Assembly: GCA_019722365.1 (NCBI GenBank)
Contig: JADFUC010002431.1
Coordinates: forward strand, 806,001 to 870,000
Source: Lithospermum erythrorhizon
Lineage: Eukaryota; Streptophyta; Magnoliopsida; Boraginales; Boraginaceae
Direction of reading: 5' to 3'
DNA length: 64,000 nucleotides
The notes beneath the pieces were generated by a model. The model had not been told where the DNA came from. It made no database searches and saw only the letters and a program-made list of their open reading frames with translations. A program made the position numbers and the translations under genes. Each line of letters begins with the position of its first letter. Within the stretch, counting starts at the first letter, position 1. This document shows, piece by piece, positions 40,190 to 52,000 of this stretch.

Positions 40190-41270
40190 TAGTACGTGAA
40201 AGATATATACTTCACCCATGTAGAATAACACAACTACACAGACTACTCCAAGGTGGCGTTTCTTTGTAAAAAGATCACACGGCTCGAATCTTCTAGAATT
40301 TATGTAGATCCAATTACTAAACTCAATAAGTTGAAAGTTACGCCGCTTTTATACCCGATAAGGCATCTAACTAGTATCCCTAAATGAATTTCTTAAAGAA
40401 GAATCTTTCCAAGACATATAACCTTTCATTCCACTTCATGCTGTATGATGGAAGAGCACAAATACGTGGGATTATATTTGTATCACCTAACTAACCGGTA
40501 TGATCACGATCTTAGTTGGACTAAAGTAAATCGATAATTAGAGTTGTGAACATCTTGTTAAAGTAAATAAAACGTGAATAATAAACAAAATCTACATAAC
40601 ATGTAAAATCGAGTATCGTTGGCTAACTGAGACGTCAAAGTAATAAATGCTGATGGATTATAACTCTAATTAGTAATATCGAGAGGTTGCCTAGTGAAGC
40701 CATCAAGCCAGAGGATCAAGATCTCATTATTGATCCGAGTATGTACTCAACAATGACACTTTCAATAGTTGAAAATAATAGAAATAAGAGCATACAGATA
40801 AAGAATGAATGTAAAAAGTTAACAACATTTGACTGTATTAACGTGCCTAATCAACTATATATTAATATAAGCATACAAGTTAAGAAGTAATGTTCTTCTC
40901 GATGCTTGGCTGTGCTTAAATGTGAGCCAGTCATTCGCCCGAAATGTCATAAACAACTATCGTATTTATTAACGCTTTTGAATCTGAAGCTTCCAAGATT
41001 CAAGTTTACATCATTATTATGGATAATGACGAAATAGATATAAAATATACACACTTAATACTACAAGTAAATTTAACCTTTTGAATTCCACCGCAATCTA
41101 ATTCCTCGAGAGATTTTGATGCTAATGCATCCAAACAAGAAAACTCCAAATGCTCTCAAGAAAACAACCAGATTGTCTTGTCTCCCTAGGGGTTAAAGTG
41201 TTCATTGAACTGAATGAAACACCAACGACTAAGTATGTGCTTCTTGATTGTGTTGATCATTCTTTTTGAT
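40190..41270 (+). pseudogene. Copia-type polyprotein remnant (integrase core then reverse transcriptase)
   Basis: Broken frames show, in order: near 40230-40330 the phrase DDYSKVAFL followed by ESSRIYVDPI (compare the copia integrase TDDYSRYGYVYL...). Near 40727-40850 comes DPSMYSTMTLSIVENNRNK...NECKKL (compare EP-SYEEA...W-EAM--EM-SL at the start of copia reverse transcriptase). Near 41236-41265 comes YVLLDCVDH, matching the position of the YVDD catalytic motif about 170 residues on. Stops and shifts throughout; inactive. The match is by motif order only and individually weak. Confidence 0.5.
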
Positions 41271-44073
41271 CAAAAGCGGAGTATGAATACTTAATCAATC
41301 ATATACGCATAAGATTTTAAAATATTTTGGAGCCGTAGTATCGACAACGACCGCCGCGTAATCAAAGAGTAGAATATCTGCGGGCCCAAGAAGAATTTTA
41401 CGAGCGCGCTGTAATCGCGAATTTCCTTGTGACCCGGTGCTGACAGGATTTCAGCGGTACTAAGAGTAATGCATTTTCAACGCCCTCAGAATAAAGAGGA
41501 TCATAACGAGCATGCTACGAGTATACTAGCAAGAGTTTAATGGAAACCTTAAGTACAATAGTGGAATTCACAATAACCCGATATTTTGGTAAGTTTCAGA
41601 TTCTTGAAAAGTTATGGTGATTTAATATGACTATCACCATGAAATTGGATATCACATTAACTTGTCTATTACCAAGACAATCAAGCAGCGCAAGAGTTCG
41701 TGACACATATTGCTAGCTTATACACGCCCCAGAGTAAATAATAAGATTGCAAGAGGTCGTTGACCGCTGAATTTATGCCAAACTTTAATCTGTTTCACCG
41801 CATTAATACGACTTTTAGCAACAAACAAACGCGAATAGGCTAAAGTAGTATTAACACCCTCAAAATGAATTAGATAAAAGATGAAAACAAATAAAATGAT
41901 CTGAAGAACAATCATTATGTGCAATAAAACATCCAAAAGTCATTTTGATCAATATTAACATTAAGCCTATTCACGATAATACGATTTAAGTCCATTCACG
42001 ATCAATCCTAGCAATCTATTAAACATACCACAATTCAATACATAGATATACTAAAGTAGTTTTAAGATATTCTTTTGATGAAGAAGTTTAATTATGATTT
42101 GATCGCTGAATATAACAATTAAGTTCATCGTGATCAAATCAAAACATCCAATCATGAATATCAACAAGATCAACATAGGATATTCTATTTTAGCTCGATT
42201 AAACTTCACATATCAATTTAACATAATAACTTAAATTCTATATGCCCATTATATTCAATAGCTTATAAACTAGCATATAATCTAATCCCAGCACCCCTAG
42301 CATATAGCATATAATATGTGCACAAAGTAAAGAGTAGGAAAGAAGATGCAAACTCCGACACGATGTTTCACGAGGTTCTCGCTTAATCTACATCCCCCCG
42401 ATCTAAGGCCCCTCACCTTAAAGTCCTCACTGTAATCCACTAGATGGCGCCTTCAAACGTCATAGCCCAAACCAACTTTACAACTCTTTAGCCCATAACT
42501 CTCAAGCATCACAACCACTAAGAACCTCCAAAGAATCACCCTAAGGATTCCAACTCCTAACTCCCTCACAGGACCTGCCCCCTCAACCCGTGATTCCCAA
42601 TCAACCTGACGAACTCCTTACCCCATGTCCTATCGGGCTGATACGCCACTCTCAACACTATGGCAATCTAATTACCCTAGCTCGAGTAAGCCCTTACAAC
42701 ACCGAACCCTCAAGCCTAGTATCAGTTAACAAACTCTAACTTAATCTTGACATCCTCTGATGTAATTTAGATTGTCGTTTTAGATCCCAGTAATCTAAAT
42801 GCTCCCCTCAACGAGCCTACAATAAGATTACAATTCTTTGGCACAATTTATAACTCCTTACATTGAGTAGATAATACATTGAAGCTCTGTTCAACTCCTT
42901 GTTGAGTGTATAAGACTTTGAAGCTCTCGAACTCCCCATTCTGAGCATTTCATCAAACACCTCAACGCTCTTTAGCTCTCCGTATTTCACTTCAAAGTTT
43001 AGCACAAACCAAACTCTACTCTCTTTGATAAATCACAAATTAAAGCTCATGTGTTTGAGATTTGGTGTTTTAAAGATGATAAACAGAGTATAAAATATTT
43101 AGAATTGTTCGGGAAAAGTCAAAAAGAGTTCAAGATTCTTTGTGATTTAAAGAGCGGTAAAAATGGAGTTAAACGATGCAAAACGCTTACTTTTTGATAC
43201 TAGGTCAGAGACCCTCATCGCAGCCTGTGCCCTGAATGGGTCTAAAATGGGTGAAAACAAAGAAAAACGCTTCAGATTATCGAGACCTAACTCCAGACCT
43301 CGATTGTCCTCGATGAAGGCCATAAACTTAAATATTTCCTCCCGCTTCGTTATACCGATTTGGGACAACATTCAAAAAGTCATTGGAAATATCTTTTCAA
43401 ACCTTTAATAAAATCAATTCAAACCCCAGTTTTGATACATACACATTAATATTTTCAAAATATTTCTTTGACAAACATTCCTTAAAAATATTTGAACTAA
43501 GTAAGATCTTTTAGTCAAAAAATGATTTGAAAAATATCTCTCAAATAAGAAATTCAATCAAGATCACAGCAGTGAAAGTAGCATTCAAGTCTGCATAACT
43601 TTTACCTGGGTCCCTTTGGCTCTCAGATCCAAGACTTGCCTTCCGATCTCGATTCTTCTGAACTTTCTTCGTCCTTTCTTATATCGAATCCATCTTCTTC
43701 TTCATCGCCATTCTTCACTTTGAAAGCTTCAGATGGTTATCTTTCATCTCACCATACTCATATTTTGGCATCAGCAAAATCACCTCGCCTCGTGGGCTTA
43801 TTTCTTCATCATTTCAATGCCTCATATTGCGTTTGCTTCGATATCAATGTCAACTTCATATATCTCGATAAAGTTACATCCTTCTAACATACCTGGGCGA
43901 ATTAAATCACTTAAGCACATATGTTATATAAGAAACCAACGCTTAAGCTCATCATTAGCAAAACAAGCGCCAAGACGGAATCTGCAACATATCTCTACTC
44001 ATGATCGAATGGAAATCAAGATCGGGCCGAATCGCCAGAGATTAGATCATGTTCAAGTGGCCAGCCTGGAGTT
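41271..44073. other. 3' interior of the LTR element; no intact frame
   Basis: Includes a C-rich stretch (42330-42720) and short frames such as 43636-43887 (Ser-rich), none recognisable. Confidence 0.35.
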
Positions 44074-44827
44074 TGAGCTAAGAGATATTAGATCTCATAA
44101 ATGCTTGAACAATTTAGATCAGATAACCTATTTATACATTCAAAACTATAAGTTCAATATGTATTAATTTTTAGACAATTAATATTTAAGATTTATCCAG
44201 ATTTATTATTGGTGGGTTATGCATTGCTTACTATATTAAGCATTGCTAATCGTTACATTGTCTAATATATTTCATTGGCCGATCCGTCCAATCCACAATA
44301 ATAATACGTGATATAACTTCCTGCCAGCCGGGGGTCATTTAAAAACATTCTAATTTCGTGACATACGGAGGTCAGTTAGGGCGGTGCGGCAAGCTGGACG
44401 AGGTTCGGGAGGAGATTTTTTCTCCTTTTTAAAACTCTTCTTCTTCGCTTGCGATATAAATAAAGATTACCCCTTCACAATTACTGTTAATAAATTCCCC
44501 GATTGCTTAAAGCACTCCTTCCGATCTCCTCACCAATCTCGCTGGCCTCTTTCCCTTTGGAATAGTGAAAATATTTTCTCTCTTCTATTTATCGTTTCTG
44601 GGCTTTCACTTCAATCGCTCTAAAGAAAAACGTTACGTATAGCTCGCGAATTCATGACATTCTCTAGCATACCTCATTGGCATAGCGAGCTCATACGCTT
44701 CAATTTTTAATAATAAAATATTCCTGTACACACCTGTAACTGTGATTTATTATTATTGTATAATCGTAGTATTTGACTAGACTGATTGGGCTTTGTAACT
44801 AGTTGTGATATTTAACATAAAACACCA
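44074..44827 (+). repeat. Right LTR (about 754 bp)
   Basis: Direct-repeat partner of 31355-32149; both begin TGA(A/G)CTAAGA and end with AACACCA. Many indels between the copies. Confidence 0.7.
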
Positions 44828-46000
44828 ACACATACAACATACCTACTCTTATTGTCATCTTGTAATATTTATCATTGATCTTTTGACCGATCCTTCTTAC
44901 TGCTGACAACACATCGCCTGTAACTATAAACTGATTGCACCTTTTGAATCCTATGTCTAATATCATTATCCAACTCCCGTTATTCTAGATCATTTTAAAT
45001 ATTTGAAAATACCTGGTCATCATACGCCGTGATTGAGCACTTTCTATTTTATCAATTTATTTCCAAAGCTACTCTACATATTTTCAACTTTGCATTTTAC
45101 TCATTGTTTTGACTCGTCCACTAAAACAATATCGTCTTCAAACAAATTGCACTCAATAAGAAATGTGTAAATCTATCGCGAAAGTACGATCAATCTCCTT
45201 CTTTCGTTTCTTATATTACATGCTGCCTCGCCTAAAAGTTACGCCATATTTTAAGCGACATCACGACATTATAACAATATTAAAACGTTGCTATATAAAT
45301 ATCTTCAAAGCACCCATTAATGAGATATAAAAAAGAGGTAAATGATCATTATTTCAAATATATAATATAGGGGCAAAATAAACATTTCTGTAAATATTTG
45401 GGTGGTATCTTTTTCCCAAATATATTATGGGAAGGGGGCAAATATACATTTCCCTATATTTTTGGACATCTTTGTTCGATTTAAGACAAAGAAAAACACA
45501 TGTTGTCCGTACGACACATTTTCCCCTAAATTTATTTTTAATCAGTAAAACCCTAACTTTAATTTTTCCCCAAAATCAAATTTTGATCTCAAATTGTTTA
45601 AATTAAATAATCAAATTAACCATTTCATATATGGAATTGCATTATAAACTTACCAAATACTAATAATTATTGTAATATTTGATTCCTTAATTAATTAGTT
45701 CGTAAATTCGAGATTCTCTTTTTAATGCGTCGAAATTTTGACTGTTAGGTGATCGATTAAGTTAATTGAGTTGTTTAAATTTATAAAGTTTCGATCTTTT
45801 TAGGTTAATCAATTTTTTTCCCTATTTTTTCGTTAATTAGTTTGGATATTGTGTTAATTGGCATATTTTAATAGTTTATTAATTGAATTTTGGGTATTAT
45901 GAGGTTTAATTAATATGAAAATGGTGATTTTTGGTGTTTATTGTTGTAATTGGAGGTTAAAGTAGTGATTTTTGGTGTTTATTTGATTTTGTTAGCTGGT
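44828..46000. other. HAC1 upstream region and probable 5' UTR intron
   Basis: 45370-45402 and 45435-45466 are imperfect direct repeats (ggggcaaaataaacattt / ggggcaaatatacattt). Just before the coding start, gattttgttag followed by ctggtatg looks like a 3' splice site. The transcript probably has a spliced leader, whose first exon I could not place. Confidence 0.4.
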
Positions 46001-46024
46001 ATGAGTGTTAAAGGAAGTGAATGA
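46001..46024 (+). promoter_or_regulatory. Short uORF upstream of the HAC1 start
   Basis: ATG at 46001 opens a 7-codon frame ending TGA at 46022-46024, five bases before the proposed HAC1 ATG at 46029. It matters only if the transcript includes this part, which the adjacent splice acceptor suggests. Confidence 0.4.
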
Positions 46025-46028
46025 GAAG

Positions 46029-49000
46029 ATGTCGGGGGAGTTACAGAATAGTGCTAACAGTTCGGTGAATGGGAAGATGCCGTACCTGCAGCAAGAGCAT
46101 CAGCAACATCCTTATATGAGTGGGAATGGTCAAATGTCTCGAAAGATGCAGAATCCGGGTGTTTTTAGTCGAAGTACGGACCCCGAGCTATTCAAAATGC
46201 GGAAGTTTATGTCTGATCGAATGTAAGCTGGTTTATGTATTGATTGCGTTTATTGACATCTGTAGTATGGCATTGTTTACTTTGCTTGAATTATGATACT
46301 GGTAATGCAACTGTGAAATTAGCTAGGTAACTATATCGTAACATTAGTCCCTTTGTTATTTGGAATCTTAAGTTACATGATTTCGAAATGGCGCTGTGTT
46401 AGTAGAGGAAGGGATTGGACTTCTAAGACAAACATATAAGAAAGAGAACCTTTCTGAGTTCTGTATATTTAGTTTGGTGATTGATATATTAGTCTCATTT
46501 CTTCTAGAATGGACCGAGTTTGAGGTCCAATTGGCATGATATATATATGCAAATATACCTGTAGAAGGTAATTGGGAGATTAATAGCCAACTCTTATCGC
46601 TTTTACTTGAGAAAATATATAATCTTTCAGTTGTTTTATAATCTGCTGTTCTGATAGTTTATGAAATATATGTGGGTATCCAAATTATAATATCTGTGGG
46701 TATCCAAATTATTTTCACAAGTGTAAAGCCATTCATCCATTGATGATGAAAATGAAGAAATATGGAGGTTTTGTTTCCCAAATTTATAGGGGGTTTCGTT
46801 AATTTTGTTGGAGCTTTTTCATCAGTTTGTACTTCAAAAAGCTCCAAGTCCTTGATCCTTCTGTGGCAGGCTGTTGGATTAAAGCATAGTAAAATGCCCA
46901 CTAATGTGAAAGTCAGTTGCTTATAATATTTCTGTCTGCATTGTTATTAAGTGATCATTATTGTGCCCCTCAACTTTCTTGTCTTTTATTATGTTTCATA
47001 TCTCTTTCCTCCTTTCGTCCTGAGGGGATCCTAGCAAGTTCAGTCATGGAAATAACTTCATGTTCCTTCTGTTCTCTACAAATTATATATTATTGAATTA
47101 TGATATTATAGACACTTTTGACTTAATGTATCAAGTTACCTTTTGAATTTCTCTCTGTCCAGATATGACTACATAATGCAGAGAAAGCGAAATCCTCATG
47201 AGGTGCCGCATAAGAAGATGTCAGAGATAGTAAAAAAGTTAGAAGAATGCTTATTCAAAACTTCTGCAACAAAGGTCTCTCCTCACTGCACATATACCTT
47301 TTAAATTTGTAGAGTCAGTTTCTCATTTTCATTGCGGGAGTAATATATAGAGCCTGTTTGGCTGAGGTTTGAGGTGATGAAATGCTAAGCCTTCAAGGGA
47401 GACAATTAAAATAAACTAGGGCTTGTAAGCCTATTTCAGTCAGACCTCCTATAAGGACCAATAAACTTCAGGATATAATTTTATAAGAGAGTATCTCAAG
47501 AAACAATCAGCAGAATTATGATAATATTTCTTCCTATACTCTTCATCCCTCAAAATAATTTATTTTTATACTTTTAAGTGTTTGTGGAAGGCACTTAATT
47601 CTTGATGTGGAGTATATATTTGTCTACATTCTCATAATCTGAATGTTATTTCAATGTTTTTTAGGAGGATTATATGAACCTGACCACTCTGGAGAGTCGT
47701 ATACATGGTATACTCAGATGCCCTAGGCTGAGTAGCCTCAAACAGCATTACTCACATGCTAATTCTTCTTCATTAATGTGTACAATGATTCCAACCCCTG
47801 GCATGCCGCAAAGTGGTTCAAGCATGATGGCAACTTCATCAGTGGATAATTCCATGGTTGTCAGCTGCAGTAGCAATCCTAGTGCATCCTCTGTGGTTAC
47901 TTCTGGAAATCTCTTCCCATCTATTAAGCGACCTGCTGATGGTAATTTACTTTTGTGTCATATTTGGAAAGCTCTGAGGCGACTAAACATATCTTTTACC
48001 TGTAAAATGTACTTTTTGCAGAAGCATTCTCTAATGGGTATCAACATATAACTTCCAGTTTCTCTAGCCGTGCAATTAGAAACATTGGAATGCGTGTAGA
48101 GATGGTGCCTACACAAATGATTCCCACTCCTGGATATAGTAATGCAATTGAAGACACTATGAAAGACATTAGTAATAATCCATCATGCCCATCTAACAAT
48201 GTTGGTTCATTTTCAAATGGTGATTCTATGATATTAGCCCAACCTCTGCAGCGAAAACCACTGGATAGAGGGCACAACACTCATATAGCCCATACCGCTG
48301 GGAACTGTGTGGGTGGGGTTGGGATGATTGGGAACAATGTGAAACTGCTAAATGGTGCAGGAGCTATAGAGGGGCAACCGTCAACTACCTTGCATTGTGG
48401 CTTGCCGGAGCAATTAGATCAACATCAAAGAACATTGCTGCAGGGTAAAGCTTCTCTCTTGTTCTTACTTCTCTCTTGTTCTTCCTCTCCTTCGTTTGGG
48501 TGCGTGTGATTTTGCCGCTGTTTTGAAAAATAGATGTAACAGATTCTGATCTTCTGCAACCACTAGTTGCATGCCGATTTATTTTTTTAATTGTATGCTA
48601 AGTAGAACAATTTATGTAGGTGATAACTATGGGATGTCTAGTGGTGATGCTTCAGGATCTTCAAATTTGTACTTTCCAGTAACATCTGTAAATGATGTTA
48701 CTTTACACTCAATGACCAAGACAAACTCTTCTAAGACATCCAACCAGGCTAACTTACTTACTGCTCGACCTTTGAACGAATTGAAGCAAGAGTCAGGTGA
48801 TCAACTGGAAAAGTTAAGCAATACATTTGACAACTCAATCCCGGAAAACCTTGTTCAACCTCATCAGCATCAACAATTTCAACGCCTGCCACTTCAAAAG
48901 TCCCAGAAGGAACTGCAATATCAAAACCAGCCAAACCAACATCGCCAGAAGGAACTTCAATACGAAAACCAGCAAAATCACAATGAGCAGATTTTGTTGA

Positions 49001-52000
49001 AGAACAATCATCTTGCTCAATCTCAGACATCATCTGATGCAAGTGTAAAATCCGAGTCTGGCTTGCAGCGCCATAATGAGCCTCTGCATTCTCAGGCTCC
49101 GGAGCAAAGTCAATTTTCTGATATGCCCAATCAATGCACACGGAAGTCGGTGGATAGTTATTCTGGAAGTAGCCACTTACAGTCTATTCCATCTGCCCCT
49201 CATAGTTCATCACCGTTGCAAAATCAAACTTCACTGCAGATACATCATATGGAACATCAACAGCAGTATCTTGCAGACACCAAAAGTGAATTGAGCAGCC
49301 TTTCTGGCGGAGTTCAATCAGATGTTGCAATGCAGAGTCAGTTGTATCCCAAGTCAAAATATGGTTCCCAGTCACCAGTGAACTTCAATGGTGAACAAAA
49401 TGTCTGTCAAGAACTCAGTCAGAGCTTAGGTAGAATAGATGAGGCCCATAAAAATAATACATCAGAAAATGCATCTACGGGTGTGGGATCTGTTTCCACT
49501 AAGTCAGAAGCACCACAGGATATAAGTTGTATCGATTCCAGATCAGGTAATCTTCATCTCGAAGAGAAATATAAAAAACAGCAGAGGTGGATATTATTTT
49601 TGCGGCATGCTCGTCGATGTCCAGGCCCTGAAGGAACATGTCGAAATCCTAATTGTGGAACTGTTCAAAATCTGTTGAAACATATGGAACGGTGCAGCAC
49701 ATCCGAATGTCTATATCCACGTTGCCATGATTCAAAGATTTTGATAAATCATTATCGACAATGTAGGGATTTAAGCTGTCCTGTCTGTGTTTCCGTGAAA
49801 AACTCTATTGCGATGCAGCTGAAGGTTTATTCTCAGCCTGGTACTAGGTTGCCATTGCCAAATTCAGCCAATGGATCTTGTAACCCCTATGCGATTGGTG
49901 AAGTTTCCTGTGAATTAGCCATGAAGAATGGTCATGGAGTGGATGCCAATTCGCATAATTCAGAACCCTCTATTAAGCGATTAAAGATTGTGCATTCCTC
50001 TGATACCTTGAGAAGCAGAGAACCAGTTCGTAATAGTAGGGAGCTTCATGTTCTGCAAGAGACACAGGCTGTGGAAGAGAGTTCTAATACTAACACGCCA
50101 GTGAAGCATGAAAGTACAGTAAAGATGGAATTCTCTGCGGTTGAAGAATTAAGTAGGGAAGTTACTGATGTTGAGCAGCTCAAAATTGATATCGATGCCG
50201 ATATGTTGAGCAATCCTGTTGTTGTGGCTGCACAGGAAAACATCAAAGTTGAGACAGATTTGAGTGAGGTCAAACGTGAAAATATATATATGCCTACTGA
50301 AGGTGCAAGTGCAACCAATTCTGAAAAGCCAAAAATAAAAGGAGTATCGTTGACTGAGCTGTTCACTCCCGAACAAGTACTTGAACATATTCGTGGTCTC
50401 AGGCAGTGGGTTGGCCAGGTAAGTTAAGATATACTATGGACATTTCAAGACCAAGCATTTACAAACTTACTGCAATATGTGTGCTATATATGAAATCATT
50501 AGTTAGTAATATCTTTTATATTAAGAGTATCAGGCAGCATCTATGAATACCGATCTAATACATTATATGTGAATGGGCAATATCTCATTGAAGTCCCTAA
50601 TTTTACTAAATTCTTAACTATCGATGATTCGCAAGGTGCTAGTTTCTGGTAATACATAGATGTTCCATCTACTACACGTTGACTTTGTTTCCTTTTGTTT
50701 CCCGTACTCTAGGAAATTGGGAAGATTCTTATTGTTTTAAGCAGTTGAGTCTCTTACCTGCAGAGACATAGGTGTTTGAATCAGTGGGACCATGTATCTA
50801 GGAGTTAGTGACTTAAGGATGTGTAACCACCTAGTTTGCTGTCGCATGTCTCACTCAATGTTCACCTTTCACTTCCATGTATGATGGGGACTTTTCTACT
50901 CATCATATAAGTTTGTTCACGTATCTGCTAGTTTTCAGTAGAAGCTAAAATGGAACATTCTTTAAGTCTTGAAACTTGGGAAGCTTCTGATGACCAAGTA
51001 GTACAAAGTTTAAAAGTATAGAGGCCAGAAATTCTCTATCCGTGCTTATCTTGTTTGTCTGTGAAAAAAAGTATGAATGAAGTAATGAATCTACGATGTT
51101 TGAAGAGCACGACACATTTGCTGATAAATGGAGGCCTCTCTGTGAACTTGTTACATTTACTGTTATGGTCTGTTGTGTCTCTGGACCCCTGTGATTTAGT
51201 AATTAGTTACACATGGACTTTACTATTTTGAGAAAATTTAGTCTATTACTCAGTCCTTCCCATAAAGATTGTCTAGTAAACATATTTAATACTACTTAAA
51301 GTTGACTTGTTTCCTAAAATACATATAATCATTGATCAAATGGGACTAGTTATGGGAAATGAAAAAAGAGTGAAAGTAGACAATCTTCATGGGAAGGAGG
51401 GAATACTCTTTAGAAAGTAAAGCATCATATCACTGCATCGTTAACTTGAAGATCTTTTTCAGTTTACTTACTGAGAAATTCAACATGCTATATACAGAGA
51501 GGGGCGATGAATTTCTGTTACCATGGTAGTCTGGGGCATTTTCAGTCCAGCCCCTTTGATGATTTCAATTAAACTTTCCATTTTAGTTCATCAAGGTTCC
51601 GGCCAGATGAGACCACTTTATGGTGCATCCAGTCTTAAATGAGATGGATTGCAGGTCATGGCGTCATGCTCCAAAATAAAAATTGTGTAAACATTATATT
51701 TCACACTTCCTCCTATGTATGATTCTTTGGTGGTTGAAATGATAAACATGTTTAATAAGTTACTTTTATATTCATATTATTGGCACTTTTCCTTGGGTTA
51801 TGGTTATAATTGATCAGAATTACCTCTGCATGATAGACAACCTTGACATCTTTGTAACAAATCACATTTTCATGTTCAGTCATTGCTTGCTCTTAAATTC
51901 GTATACTGTATTCCTTTTCTCTTTCAGAGTAAAGCTAAAGCGGAAAAGAACCAAGCATTGGAACTCTCCATGAGTAAAAACTCTTGTCAGTTGTGTGCGG

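Larger units (their letters stand above)
31355..44827 (+). mobile_element. Decayed LTR retrotransposon (copia-type traces), with probable nested insertions
   Basis: Two diverged direct repeats, 31355-32149 and 44074-44827, share order and text throughout and both fit TG...CA limits. A primer-binding-like site follows the left copy. Between them, near 40.2-41.3 kb, are plus-strand traces in copia order (integrase-like then reverse-transcriptase-like), agreeing with the LTR orientation. At ~13.5 kb the pair is too far apart for a simple copia element. Some interior (for example the AC-rich block 32.5-36.5 kb) is probably a later insertion. No target-site duplication is visible. The LTRs differ greatly, so insertion is old. 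Confidence 0.6.

Noticed and set aside
43636..43887. Ser-rich 83-aa frame upstream of the right LTR
   Set aside because: Low complexity and inside the decayed LTR element; no homology recognised.
46005..46028. HAC1 start at a GTG (46005)
   Set aside because: Nuclear genes rarely use GTG, and the ATG at 46029 fits the family N-terminus.
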